From a virus, in IMG/VR virus record IMGVR_UViG_3300024348_001933, positions 1 to 22,361 of that record: a DNA stretch of 22,361 nt; one strand, written 5' to 3'. The stretch's first letter is position 1. Each line of letters starts with the position of its first letter. Below, one piece after another: positions 1 to 9,064 of this stretch. The translations under genes were made by a program, and so were the position numbers. Under the pieces are notes generated by a model. The model made no database searches. It saw only the letters and a list, made by a program, of their open reading frames with translations, and was not told the DNA's origin.

Positions 1-2527
1 CGCCATCGTCGTATGCCTCGGCCTGAATGGTCAGCTTCCCGTGCATGCCCTTGTTGCTAGGGTCATCGATGGCAAACTCTCCGTACTTAGCCCTGACGCC
101 AGCCATTTCAAGGTCGGTAACCTTGCGGGCAAATCGCTCGTTGTAGATGCGTTCAAGGTTGATGCGGAAGGGTTTTAGCTCATCAGGCAGGATGAGATTC
201 TGGAGGTTCGTATGGATAAACAGGGACTCTGCGTATCCTGCGACGCCTTCCTCGAACATGAACTTGACCGAGTCTGCGTTACCGACGAGGTAAGCGGCCG
301 GGGTCATCTTGCCCTCTGCGTCAGGGGCAGTCGATGTCCAGAACGCGGCGGAGCCAAACGCACCATTCGCCCTCTGCCTGAGCTCTTCGAGCTCGCGCAT
401 GTAGAACGCCTTGCTTCCTTCCTTAGAGGTGTTGATGCCTTCGTAAATTTCCTTGGCCCTTTTATTGACCTCGGTGATGAACGTCGGGTCGTTGTTGCTG
501 ATGCGGGAAGAAATCTCCTCGACTGCAATTTCAAGAGACCTGCGTCGAGCGGCCCTACTGGCGATGATTTCATCGCTGAAGATGCCTCCGTCGGCCTTGT
601 CTCCAAAGAACCTGCGCAAGTGCTCTCCCAGCTTGCCCTTCTCCCTGAGCGAGTAGCTGACGACGTGGCCGAGGACTTCGTGCCCAAAGTCTTGGAACCT
701 ATGCTTTTCCCTGTTAAGAAACAGGACCGGAACAAATCCGTCCTTACCCTTCTTGACGAGGGTGAAGCTTCCGCCCGCGTCATTGGCACCGGAGAACTTT
801 GAAATCTGCGAAGCATCAATGCCGTGGCTGATGAGCAAGGACTCAAGGCTGGCCTTGTCCCCGACATGGGTAATCAGGTTCTTCCTGTCTGCGGAGTCTA
901 AGGACTGCCAAAGAATCTGAGCGACGCTACGGGTCTGGGACATGACCCTAGTGGACTTCGTTGCGTCAGCGTAATGGGTGGCTTCCCTGATGAAGGATGC
1001 GTAGGAAGGATTAATCTTCTCGACCTGAGGAAGGTATCCTTCGTCGAAATTCTTGACGTGTATGTCGTGGGACAATCCGCCATTCACAAGAGACCAGCCG
1101 TGCCTAAGGGCGCCGCTGTAACCACCCCACATCATGCCCTGTGCGGCACCGCCTACGGCACCACGCTCCTTGTCGGAAAGGTATCCGAGGAATGAGAAAG
1201 TAAGTGCGTCCTTGTAGCTATGCTTAAGGGCAGACGTGGAAAGCTGGATGACCGGGTCAACGACAGTATTCAGCATTTTCGCGGCGACTTTTGCGCTCGG
1301 CGACAGAAGGGGATTCGCGGCTACGGATTCAAGGATGCTGAGTGAAGTCGGGGTTCCGGCTTCGATTACGCCGAAGCTACGCATGGTAGCTTTGTTTCCG
1401 ATTTCCTGAAGGAGCTCGGACGTGGTCCTCAGGCCCATGGAGCCGAGGTAGCCAACAGTCTGCCTAGTACCACCGGCAACGCCACCAAGGGCCACGGATG
1501 CGTCGGTAGCAACAGTCTCTGCGGCGTTGCGAAGATAGCCAGAGGAGAAACCGGTCCTGCTGGACAGGTTGTCAATGGTTCCGCCGATGGCCGCACCGGC
1601 GATGTTGGCCGGAATTTCAAGTGCTTTACCGATGCCAGTAAGCGTTCCACCGACAGCCCTTTGGGTGATTTTCTGGGCAAAGTTATCGAACCTGCTTGCG
1701 GAAGAAGCGAGCGTGTTGCCGATTTTGCCGAACATGCTGGTCTTGTTCGCCAGCCTTGCGGATTGAACGGCTTTTGAGCTGGCCGCGGCGAGACCGAGCT
1801 CAGCAGAAGCACCTCCGGTGAAAGGCGAGGCGATGATGGAAGGCAGTTCCATGCCGATGAACGACATGGCGTGGGCGACCTTAGGATTGATGAAAGACCT
1901 GACCTTCTTGGCCGTGTCTTCGTCCATGTCCATGTACTGCTCAAGGACGGATTCGTCGCCCTGCATCATTCGCATGGAATGATAATTGAACTTACGGGCC
2001 TGATTCCATTGCTGGGCTTCCTCCCTCCAGTTCTGGGAGGCCTTTCCGCTCATTAGGGCTTTGATTGCCGACTTGAATCCGAACAAAACTGAGGTCGGGT
2101 TTTCCGACTCGGCGGCCATGCCCCACAGGTCACGGATAGACCTTACGACGCCTTCTGCCGTGCTTGCCGCGCCCTTTACAAGCCCATCTTCGGCGATTCC
2201 TTCGATGAGGTTTCCGGGGATAGCCGCGATTTCACCACCAGCATCGGCCAAAAGTTGGCCATAGTCGGTGACTCGCTTCCCGTATCCGCGGGTGATGGCG
2301 TTCCAATGCTCTTCTGCGTCAGGGCGGGACAGGTCAATGCCCTGAGTCATGTCCTCCTCGTAATACTTGATTACGTCCTCGTCGGTCTCTTCTTTGGCAA
2401 GGTGAAACCCTGCTGGCCCATTGCTGATTGACGGGCCAAGGTCTAGGCTTTTGCCAGCTTGGTTAAGAAGCATGGCATACCTAGCGGCCTCGTTAAATTC
2501 AGGGCCGGGAGGAGTAGAGGGTTCCAT
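1..2527 (-). CDS. Large internal virion protein with HEVLGH metallopeptidase-like motif (partial)
   Basis: An uninterrupted frame of 842 codons runs from the ATG at 2527 (TAATG overlap with the preceding stop) to the window edge, so the C-terminus is missing. The N-terminal 470 residues are helical and Ala/Gly-rich, with hydrophobic patches such as KALEIPANIAGAAIGGTIDN and GAVGGAAQGMMWGGYSGALR that could insert in membrane. At residues 616-621 is HEVLGH, an HExxGH zinc-binding signature as in the M49 peptidase class; E759/E760 in EEGVAGYAE could supply a further ligand, 138 residues on. The overall build suggests an ejected virion protein with an enzymatic domain, like the long internal proteins of short-tailed phages. 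Proteolytic activity is inference. Confidence 0.7.
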   Translation of the reverse strand, partial: MEPSTPPGPEFNEAARYAMLLNQAGKSLDLGPSISNGPAGFHLAKEETDEDVIKYYEEDMTQGIDLSRPDAEEHWNAITRGYGKRVTDYGQLLADAGGEIAAIPGNLIEGIAEDGLVKGAASTAEGVVRSIRDLWGMAAESENPTSVLFGFKSAIKALMSGKASQNWREEAQQWNQARKFNYHSMRMMQGDESVLEQYMDMDEDTAKKVRSFINPKVAHAMSFIGMELPSIIASPFTGGASAELGLAAASSKAVQSARLANKTSMFGKIGNTLASSASRFDNFAQKITQRAVGGTLTGIGKALEIPANIAGAAIGGTIDNLSSRTGFSSGYLRNAAETVATDASVALGGVAGGTRQTVGYLGSMGLRTTSELLQEIGNKATMRSFGVIEAGTPTSLSILESVAANPLLSPSAKVAAKMLNTVVDPVIQLSTSALKHSYKDALTFSFLGYLSDKERGAVGGAAQGMMWGGYSGALRHGWSLVNGGLSHDIHVKNFDEGYLPQVEKINPSYASFIREATHYADATKSTRVMSQTRSVAQILWQSLDSADRKNLITHVGDKASLESLLISHGIDASQISKFSGANDAGGSFTLVKKGKDGFVPVLFLNREKHRFQDFGHEVLGHVVSYSLREKGKLGEHLRRFFGDKADGGIFSDEIIASRAARRRSLEIAVEEISSRISNNDPTFITEVNKRAKEIYEGINTSKEGSKAFYMRELEELRQRANGAFGSAAFWTSTAPDAEGKMTPAAYLVGNADSVKFMFEEGVAGYAESLFIHTNLQNLILPDELKPFRINLERIYNERFARKVTDLEMAGVRAKYGEFAIDDPSNKGMHGKLTIQAEAYDDG

Positions 2528-3468
2528 TATTCAAGGGTAATTGATTTGCTTCGATACTTCTCAGTATTGATTTGTCGCTGAGATTCTTGGCGTTCAGGAA
2601 GGAAGTCCAGCCCGTTTGCGTGGGCGGTGCTCTTGAGCTTTTCCAAGGTCTGAGCCCTCACCTTCTTGAGGAGGGTCATTTCATTGCCACGCAGTCGGGT
2701 AAACCAAGACGAAGCCCGCTGGGGGGTCATGGCTTGGAATACGGCAAGGTCCCTGTCGGACACCTGACCGCCTAGGCCCTTTGCTCCGCTCATGATTTTG
2801 GCGTAGTCCAGAAGGATTCGGGACTCAAGGCCTCGGGCTTCGGTTGAAGCCTCAGTCGGGCCGAATCCGGTCATGATGGCGTTGTTCTTGTAAAGCTGTT
2901 CCAGCCTAGAGAGGTTGCTCATCAGGTTCTGGCTCTGGCCGATAAGGTCTCGGAAGCCACGGGCGTTCTCATCGCCGCCTTTGAACGGGGCTGACTTGAT
3001 ACCTCGAGCTCTGGCGTACTCCCATACGGCCATACGCTTAGGGCCGGAAGGAGTGGGAACGTCGCGCTCGCCCTTAGGGACGATACGCATGGTCACCTTG
3101 CCGCCGACGCCTTCTTCCCCTTCGCCGAAATCAAAGTCGTACGGGTCAAAAATCTGGAAATTCGAGCTTCCGTCCTTGGAATTCATTAACGCGGACGCGG
3201 CACCATGGTCCCCGATGTCATTGGCGTAGAACATGGCGTCCTGAGAGGCCATTTGCTGGGGCTTTTGCGTTTGGGCGGCGGGAGCACCCATGCCACCAGA
3301 ACCCCTTCCGCTGAAAGCGGCTTGCGCCCCTGCCAGAGGGTTCATGCCCATCTGTCGGTATTGCTGGCCCATTGGGCCGTAGGTGTATCCTCCATCCTGC
3401 CTGCCTTGGGATAGGACATCCCTAGGGCTGACAGAGAAAGAGTCGTTAAGCGACTCGTCGCCTTCCAT
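2527..3468 (-). CDS. Probable internal virion protein
   Basis: A 313-residue protein coupled on both sides by TAATG overlaps. The first 75 residues are Gly/Gln/Met-rich and probably disordered. A short beta-like part follows (about 100-150, including FDPYDFDFGEGEEGVGG), then helices: FRDLIGQSQNLMSNLSRLEQ and ARGLESRILLDYAKIMSGAK. The segment GAKGLGGQVSDRDLAVFQAM resembles a helix-loop seen in phage structural proteins that pack against the particle interior (from memory, not a database match). The C-terminus is basic. An ejection or core role is inferred from position only. Confidence 0.6.
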   Translation of the reverse strand: MEGDESLNDSFSVSPRDVLSQGRQDGGYTYGPMGQQYRQMGMNPLAGAQAAFSGRGSGGMGAPAAQTQKPQQMASQDAMFYANDIGDHGAASALMNSKDGSSNFQIFDPYDFDFGEGEEGVGGKVTMRIVPKGERDVPTPSGPKRMAVWEYARARGIKSAPFKGGDENARGFRDLIGQSQNLMSNLSRLEQLYKNNAIMTGFGPTEASTEARGLESRILLDYAKIMSGAKGLGGQVSDRDLAVFQAMTPQRASSWFTRLRGNEMTLLKKVRAQTLEKLKSTAHANGLDFLPERQESQRQINTEKYRSKSITLE

Positions 3469-4286
3469 TACTGCTGTTCGATGCCGTACTGCATCGCCTT
3501 GTAGCTGGTCTTCTTGTCCTTGCCCGCCATGGGGGCCATGACGACGACTCGGCCTTCGCCTCCGGCAGTCCTAGCGACGCCCGGAAGGACGTAAGGCTCC
3601 TTGCCAGCGAGCTTTAAGGCTTCCGTGTCATGAGCGATTGCATCCGTAAGGAAGGAGTGCATCTTCTCAGGAGGAAGTTCGCCGTTCATGACTGCGGTTC
3701 GCATCTTCTTGTATTGCTCTGCTCCGATGGACTTAATGGCGGTATCGACCCACTTGGACTGACTCCTTAAGGCTTGGTATTTGGGGGCGGAAAAGGTGCT
3801 GGAACCGCCAAGCTTGTCCTTTTGGAACTTCTCGCGGAACTTAATCATTTCTTCGTTGGCTCCCGGATTCTTGACGCCGTTTTCATCGACGCCAGCTTCG
3901 GTTCCATCGCCCTTCATCATGTAGCCAAGCGTACCGATGCCACCGCCATAGACGGCGGCGTTGCCTCCAATCTGAAGGCCTAGGCCGGTAGAGTTGAGAG
4001 TCCTCTCGCCAAGCGTGTTTACTGTTTTGGTCACAGGGCTCATTTGCTGTGCCGCACCACCCGTGCCAGCAAGCTGTCCAAATGCGGCGGTGACGTTGCC
4101 CCTGTTAGAGCTATCGATGACCTGCTTGGAGCTGAGAATTGGTGCCTTGTTTCGGGTCTGGACTCCGAATCCACGGGCAATGTTGGTAGCCCATTTGCCC
4201 ATGTTCAGAGAGTCACCAAGACTCTTAAGTCCGCTACTTCCGAACATCTTCTTGATGCCTCTGGCACCTTTGGTGAATTTACTCAT
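3468..4286 (-). CDS. Probable internal virion protein
   Basis: A 272-residue protein starting 2 bases after the 661-residue gene and ending in a TAATG overlap. The N-terminus (MSKFTKGARGIKKMFGSSGL) is a cationic amphipathic segment of the same kind as in the 233-residue protein near the terminase. Gly-rich hydrophobic stretches follow (about residues 100-124: LGLQIGGNAAVYGGGIGTLG), then a helical part (MIKFREKFQKDKLG, AEQYKKMRTAVMNGELPPEK), and a basic C-terminus. It may act with its neighbours in ejection. No family recognised. Confidence 0.6.
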   Translation of the reverse strand: MSKFTKGARGIKKMFGSSGLKSLGDSLNMGKWATNIARGFGVQTRNKAPILSSKQVIDSSNRGNVTAAFGQLAGTGGAAQQMSPVTKTVNTLGERTLNSTGLGLQIGGNAAVYGGGIGTLGYMMKGDGTEAGVDENGVKNPGANEEMIKFREKFQKDKLGGSSTFSAPKYQALRSQSKWVDTAIKSIGAEQYKKMRTAVMNGELPPEKMHSFLTDAIAHDTEALKLAGKEPYVLPGVARTAGGEGRVVVMAPMAGKDKKTSYKAMQYGIEQQ

Positions 4287-4288
4287 GA

Positions 4289-6274
4289 TTATCGAAAGCG
4301 ACGCATCGGGTTAGGACGCGGGATTGGGGAGATTTGAGGGTTGGCATTGTTGCGAGCATCAACCTTTTGACGCTCCTGCTCAGCAATCATCTTCGCGATT
4401 TCTTCTTGGCTCATGGGCTTCTTAGGCGCAACACCCGGAGGACTGGACTGCTGAGTCAACGCACCCTGAACGGCGTTACGGACTGGGGCACCGATATCAG
4501 GAGCCTGCGGAACGCCCGGAGTTGCCGTGTTAAGTCCATACGGACTAGGAGCCATCACATTTCCGGGCATGCTGGACTGCTGGGTAAGGGCCCTGTCAAC
4601 GGCACCACGCACAGGGGCACCAATGTCAGGGACTTGAGGCATACCCGGAGTCGCCGTGCCAACTCCATACGGAGTAGGCTTCATGATGTTCGGATTGGTA
4701 CTAAGGAACACTCCGTCTCTCTTGGCGGAATCAAGTGCCTGCGGTCCGTACTTCTGCTCTGGAGTCATTCCGGGAGTCGCACTAGGTCCAAGCAATGAAG
4801 CGCGAGACGGGGATGGTGCCGTTTGAACCCGAGGAGTCGTCGCCGCGGCATTTACCTGAGCAGGCAACGGGGCCTGCGGGGCTGGGGCCGTAGTGTTGCC
4901 TCCAAAAATCCTAGCAGCTTCTGCGTCGCGAGAAGCCTGACCAGTAGGGCTGACGCCCATCCGATGCTGAGGTGCGATGTAATTCCTAGCCGCCTGAGCA
5001 TTGGCCGTGGCTTGCTTTTGATGCCTCTCAAAAAGTGCTTTCCATTCAGGGCTGTTGAGAGAGTTCTGCATCTGAACATCAGACTTCTGGCCCCTAGCGT
5101 TCATGTAAGCCTGTTGCTCAATAGAGATAGGACTCTGTCCGTGGAATCCTTTCTGCGTGGCGATAGTTGCCTGAGCGTTCCTGACTTCTTCGGGGTTCGT
5201 GGCTGGCTTAAGGTCGATTTCACCAGAGCGAGCCTTATCCTGAGCTTCAAGGGAAGTCTGGGCGGATGCCGAGGCAAGGGCCTGCTGTGAGGCCGACTGC
5301 TTCGCGATGGCTTCTTCGGCAAGCTTCTGGTTGCTGGCGGCGTTTGCCTTCGGGTCTCCGTAGTAGCGAGCAGAAGTTTCTTCATCGGTAAGTCCAGCCC
5401 CAGAAAGCAATGCCTCCATGTTGTTCTTGTCACCGCCAGAAGCTTCTTGAACGTCGAGATAAACCTGACGTCCTGCTTTGGCGGCGTAAGGAGAGGAAAT
5501 AGCCGCAAAGACTCCGTCCTTGGCCTTGATTGCTTCGTACTGTTTTAGGGCCGCGGATTCTTCGGCCTGAGCCATTTCGTCAATCGCGGGCTTGATTCCG
5601 CCGCTACCCCTTACCTTTCCTCGTCCAAATTCATTGTCGAGAAGTCCTTCAGTCATGAACTTGCCCATGGTGCCTTCCATGTTTCTCCGAATTTTGCCTT
5701 CGTTAGCGTCACCCCTCAGCTTGCCGACAATGTTTTCAAGATTCAGGTTCCTAGCTTTGCCAAGCCTTCTGTCATATTCCATGCCGCCAAGAAGACCAAC
5801 AGCCTGTCCGGCACCCGGAATAAAGCTGAGGGCATTGAGAACTCCTCCGCCAATTTTCTCCGCAGTTCCTCGCTGGTCGGCATTTTGTGCGATGTATGCC
5901 CTAGCGTCTGCTTCACTCAATCCGTTCTCTCCGATAGCTCCGGTATCCCTGAATGCCTGACCTGAGGCTTGGGCTTCTTGCAACTGTTCGTCGGTCATGT
6001 CTGCCCCGTACCTGAGCTGATTCATAGCCCTCTGCATAGTTTCGTCTTCCTCGGGGCCAGAGTCACCAATAAGGCTTCCAAGGCCAAGGGCCACGGCCCC
6101 GCCAGCTTTAAGGTTGCGAACCCCTTTCGCGCCCATCTTGCCGACCAATGCTCTATTAGTGGCATAGCCTGCGTTCTTGGCGAATTGAGGGGCATACGTC
6201 GAGGGCTGAATGGCCTTCGGGGCGTAATTCCAAACGCCCTTTATGGTATCCCAAATTGCTTTACCTTTTGCCAT
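4289..6274 (-). CDS. Probable internal virion (ejection) protein, Ala/Gln-rich with tandem repeat
   Basis: A 661-residue protein. The basic N-terminus (MAKGKAIWDTIKGVWNYAPK) resembles a membrane-active helix. Two Gly/Ala hydrophobic patches follow: about residues 57-70 (AGGAVALGLGSLIG) and 143-164 (beginning GGVLNALSFIPGAG). The centre (about 235-430) is a long Ala/Gln/Glu helical region. The C-terminal third is Pro/Thr/Gln-rich and includes two near-identical 39-residue units at 533-571 and 576-614. The build (large, helical, with hydrophobic patches, after the nozzle gene) suits a channel-forming or head-internal ejection protein as in T7 and N4-like phages. No enzymatic motif is visible and homology is not recognised. 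Confidence 0.6.
   Translation of the reverse strand: MAKGKAIWDTIKGVWNYAPKAIQPSTYAPQFAKNAGYATNRALVGKMGAKGVRNLKAGGAVALGLGSLIGDSGPEEDETMQRAMNQLRYGADMTDEQLQEAQASGQAFRDTGAIGENGLSEADARAYIAQNADQRGTAEKIGGGVLNALSFIPGAGQAVGLLGGMEYDRRLGKARNLNLENIVGKLRGDANEGKIRRNMEGTMGKFMTEGLLDNEFGRGKVRGSGGIKPAIDEMAQAEESAALKQYEAIKAKDGVFAAISSPYAAKAGRQVYLDVQEASGGDKNNMEALLSGAGLTDEETSARYYGDPKANAASNQKLAEEAIAKQSASQQALASASAQTSLEAQDKARSGEIDLKPATNPEEVRNAQATIATQKGFHGQSPISIEQQAYMNARGQKSDVQMQNSLNSPEWKALFERHQKQATANAQAARNYIAPQHRMGVSPTGQASRDAEAARIFGGNTTAPAPQAPLPAQVNAAATTPRVQTAPSPSRASLLGPSATPGMTPEQKYGPQALDSAKRDGVFLSTNPNIMKPTPYGVGTATPGMPQVPDIGAPVRGAVDRALTQQSSMPGNVMAPSPYGLNTATPGVPQAPDIGAPVRNAVQGALTQQSSPPGVAPKKPMSQEEIAKMIAEQERQKVDARNNANPQISPIPRPNPMRRFR
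4433..4549 (-). repeat. Tandem repeat unit 2 (39 codons)
   Basis: Second copy, residues 576-614, beginning PSPYGLNTATPGVPQAPDIG and ending LTQQSSPPG. The shared core includes PYG, TATPG, PDIGAPVR, ALTQQSS and PG; most differences are single-residue changes, so the duplication is old enough to have diverged but still obvious. Confidence 0.75.
4562..4678 (-). repeat. Tandem repeat unit 1 (39 codons)
   Basis: First copy of a Pro/Thr/Gln-rich unit in the 661-residue protein, residues 533-571, beginning PTPYGVGTATPGMPQVPDIG and ending LTQQSSMPG. The copies are spaced by 43 residues (129 bases). Confidence 0.75.
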
Positions 6275-6279
6275 AATCG

Positions 6280-6888
6280 TTAGTCATTAAGGTCGTCGTC
6301 GATGCCTTCCCAGCCGGGAATGGTCTGTCGAACGGGTGCTTCGTCGCGGGCGTCTGGCTGTGGGGCGACGGGGCGTGCGGCCTCCATCCCAAGCGTGCCT
6401 TGCGCGAACGGGTCAGCGAAATTGTTTTGGCCGATGCCTTTTAGGTAACCGCGGCGGCGCGAATTGCTACCGCCCATGCTACGCTTCATCGTATCAAGTG
6501 CCCTCTTGGCACCTTCATACTCATCGCTACCGGGTTCGTAGGACTCGAGTACGTTCTGGTAGTGGTCCATTACGGCCTGCTCTTCTCCGCCAAGCTCATC
6601 GCCTGCAGCCTGTTCCTTGGCCGAAGCTTCTTCTTCAGCCTGCTGGGTGGCGTACTCATCGGCTTGGCTCTGAAGCCCAGCCTTGTAGTCGCCGAGCGCA
6701 AGTTGCATGCCGAGGGTGCCAGCGATGCGTTCCCTTTGGAGCTGTTTCTGGAACATGCTTCCTAGGCCCTGCTCTTGGCCAATCTGTGCGGCCTTGAAAG
6801 CCTGACCGAGAGGTTCGTATTGGCTTTGGACTGCGGCCGATAGGGTGTCGCGGCTTCCTCCGCCGCCTCCTAGTTCTAGTCTGTTCAT
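6280..6888 (-). CDS. Gln/Gly/Ala-rich hypothetical virion protein
   Basis: A 202-residue acidic protein. It opens with a Gly5 stretch (MNRLELGGGGGSRD), then Gln/Ala-rich helices (LGQAFKAAQIGQEQGLGSMF, SQADEYATQQAEEEASAKEQ) and a short helix YEGAKRALDTMKRSM. The C-terminus is Pro/Asp-rich and probably disordered. No domain recognised. The composition is like that of small internal or ejection proteins; this and its place in the block are the only support. Leader CATTTAACA has no Shine-Dalgarno sequence. Confidence 0.6.
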   Translation of the reverse strand: MNRLELGGGGGSRDTLSAAVQSQYEPLGQAFKAAQIGQEQGLGSMFQKQLQRERIAGTLGMQLALGDYKAGLQSQADEYATQQAEEEASAKEQAAGDELGGEEQAVMDHYQNVLESYEPGSDEYEGAKRALDTMKRSMGGSNSRRRGYLKGIGQNNFADPFAQGTLGMEAARPVAPQPDARDEAPVRQTIPGWEGIDDDLND

Positions 6889-6890
6889 TG

Positions 6891-7628
6891 TTAAATGGTG
6901 GCGGCTCCAGCTCCCTGAGCCCTGATGCTTCCGTATGCCAGCACTTCATCGGCTGGAGTCTGAGGAGCGTTTCCGATGGTGACGGGGGCGGAGATGGTGG
7001 CGAGCGAATAGCCGACCTCGTAAGACTGCCTGACCTGCTGGTCGCGGACTTGTCCGAGGTTGTATTGCTCGACTGCGGATGCGGAAGCGTCGTTGACGAG
7101 CTGAGATTCGATGGGAACGACGAGAGGCATCGCAGAAGTCGCCTGATAGGTGAGGCCCATGAGCGTCTTAGCGACGTTGACCGCACTTTCATGCACCTGC
7201 ATCTGCCTTTCCTGCGTGGCGAGGTTGGAGTAAGCGGAGACGCTGGAATGACCGCCTCCCGCAGAGGCACTCATACCGGCTAAAAATTGGTCGTAGGCGA
7301 CATTGGGAGTGACGGGAGCACCGCCATAGACGTCAGTCTTGACCTGACTAAGGATGGAATCGTAGGTAGCCCTTGCGTTCGTATTCAGGGTGCCGACTAC
7401 GTCATTGTACCTAGTCTTGAGCGTCGTGCCGACGTGGAGTTCTGCTTCAGCCCAGAAGCCAGCAGGGTCTAGGATGTCGGACAACAGCCTAGAAGTGTAC
7501 TCAAGTTCCTTCTTTGGGTCGCGCGTGGTGAACTGGAATCCGTGACCGCCAGCGTAGTCAGGGTAAAGCTTGCTCGGATAGGTGCCGAGCGACGGAGGCG
7601 TGTAATAGACTGGCGGGGTGTATGGCAC
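6891..7628 (-). CDS. Virion-type protein downstream of the nozzle gene
   Basis: A 245-residue protein with a Pro/Tyr-rich start (MPYTPPVYYTPPSLGTYPSK) and then long helical Ala/Ser/Gln-rich stretches (ATYDSILSQVKTDV, NLATQERQMQVHESAVNVAK). This resembles small internal or tail-assembly proteins of podoviruses, but no specific family is recognised. It begins 2 bases after the nozzle stop and ends 2 bases before the next gene. It opens the Ala/Gln/Gly-rich block that runs to the window edge, so an internal virion role is plausible. Confidence 0.6.
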   Translation of the reverse strand: MPYTPPVYYTPPSLGTYPSKLYPDYAGGHGFQFTTRDPKKELEYTSRLLSDILDPAGFWAEAELHVGTTLKTRYNDVVGTLNTNARATYDSILSQVKTDVYGGAPVTPNVAYDQFLAGMSASAGGGHSSVSAYSNLATQERQMQVHESAVNVAKTLMGLTYQATSAMPLVVPIESQLVNDASASAVEQYNLGQVRDQQVRQSYEVGYSLATISAPVTIGNAPQTPADEVLAYGSIRAQGAGAATI

Positions 7629-7630
7629 GT

Positions 7631-9064
7631 TTAGAAGGAGTTAAAAATTGAACGTCCGGCGATGGAGCCATCGACCATGACAGAGTAAATCAGCGGAAAG
7701 CCCGACTTGACAACGACTTCCACGCTACAGCCCGAACACTTTTTCCCAGCCAAAGCGCGTCTAACCACGCTACCACCGCTGGAGTTGAGCGTATCAATCA
7801 GATGCGAGCCATCAGGATTGAGGCTGTGGAAGTAAATCTCGACATTGGCCTGACCTGCCGTGTCCATCCTTACGACCACGGCGTCATACCTCTTGTCCAT
7901 TTCCGTGCTGAAATTGTAATTACGGGTCTTGAAGGACGCCTGATAGGCGGTTCCGCTGTCCGTGGTGCCAGTCTCAAGCTGGAAGACGTCTCCGAGCTTG
8001 CCGACGGCCCACAGGCAGACGACACCAGAGGCGTTGCGCGAAGTCATGATGGAGGCCAGCTCGTAGGGATACTCGTCAATGGACTCGAACATGCTCGGAA
8101 GCAGGGGGTTGATGACCAGAATTCTGTTCAGCTTGTAGTCCGTCTGGTTCGGAAGGAGCAGGTAGTACCTGCCCATGAACGCCGTACCGACGGCCTTTTG
8201 CATTTCAGCGGCGGGGATGCCCTTCAGGACGTCTTCAATCGGGTTGGAGGCCGGGCCTTGGCCCTCAAGGAAGCCCTTGGTGATGTCGATTGAGTAGATT
8301 CCGTCGTGGCCAAGGTAAAACACCTGACCGGCTACCTCGGCGACGCTGTTCTTGGCTAGGATTCCTTCCTGTGCCGTGAGCAGGTTGGCCTTGTGAAAGA
8401 ATTCCGGAGACGGCCTGCCAGACTCTAGGCTCACGGCGGGCATGCCTAGGGTCACTTCGTAGACGGAACGGGTGCCAAAGGAGTAAAGCTTGCGGGCCTG
8501 ATTGGAGAAGTGCAGGGCCTGAATCTTGTCATAAGTCCCCTGAACCAGCGAGATGGTGTCGGCGTTGAACGGCTGGAGGCCACCGAAAAGGCTCAGCCAA
8601 ATCTGGTCGTTCTTGGCGTAGGCAATCCTTCCAAGGACGTTCGCGCTGGCCGTGAAGTCAGACTCTCCCGTCCAATTCGCGGCGTTGGATGCTTCAATCG
8701 TCGCTAGCGTCTGGTAGCCCTGACCTCGGGACTTCCTGTAAGACCTAGGTCCATCTGCTACGGACACGATGCCAGCGGGCTGTGTGGTACGATAGCGAGA
8801 CACCGATTCTCCGGTGGCCCCCCTCCACATGTAAATGTTGTCCTCCAAAGACCCTTGTCCAGCCGCCGCAAACTGAACCTCGGTGATTCCCGTGTTGGTC
8901 AGCACCCTGCTGGAGCCGGGCCTAGGCGTGATTACTCCCTCCAAGATGCGGACGTTCTTACACATGGACATGATGCCCTTCTCAGGGTCATTGTTCGCGG
9001 AGTTCGGATAGGATGCGAAGCCGCCGAATGACGAATCTCCAGCTTGTTGGAATTCTCTAGGCAT
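7631..9064 (-). CDS. Tail nozzle/hub protein, beta-propeller type
   Basis: A 477-residue protein resembling the nozzle or tail-stabilising proteins of short-tailed phages (T7 gp12 and P22 gp10 functional class), which extend the neck channel below the adaptor. The N-terminus has the characteristic pattern of a 'called' residue list followed by an RPG turn: CKNVRILEGVITPRPGSSRV at residues 35-54. The body shows recurring blades ending in aromatic/Gly turns: NDQIWLSLFGGLQPFN, ARKLYSFGTRSVYEV, AGQVFYLGHDGIYSID, MGRYYLLLPN, VVCLWAVGKLGDVFQLE. The last 90 residues form a separate beta-rich part with a CSGC motif near residue 440. Position downstream of the adaptor supports the call. Confidence 0.75.
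   Translation of the reverse strand: MPREFQQAGDSSFGGFASYPNSANNDPEKGIMSMCKNVRILEGVITPRPGSSRVLTNTGITEVQFAAAGQGSLEDNIYMWRGATGESVSRYRTTQPAGIVSVADGPRSYRKSRGQGYQTLATIEASNAANWTGESDFTASANVLGRIAYAKNDQIWLSLFGGLQPFNADTISLVQGTYDKIQALHFSNQARKLYSFGTRSVYEVTLGMPAVSLESGRPSPEFFHKANLLTAQEGILAKNSVAEVAGQVFYLGHDGIYSIDITKGFLEGQGPASNPIEDVLKGIPAAEMQKAVGTAFMGRYYLLLPNQTDYKLNRILVINPLLPSMFESIDEYPYELASIMTSRNASGVVCLWAVGKLGDVFQLETGTTDSGTAYQASFKTRNYNFSTEMDKRYDAVVVRMDTAGQANVEIYFHSLNPDGSHLIDTLNSSGGSVVRRALAGKKCSGCSVEVVVKSGFPLIYSVMVDGSIAGRSIFNSF

Noticed and set aside
1-2527. Assigning the HEVLGH protein to the M49 dipeptidyl peptidase III family
   Set aside because: Only the short motif matches; the glutamate-bearing motif is at a different distance and the rest of the protein looks like a phage ejection protein.
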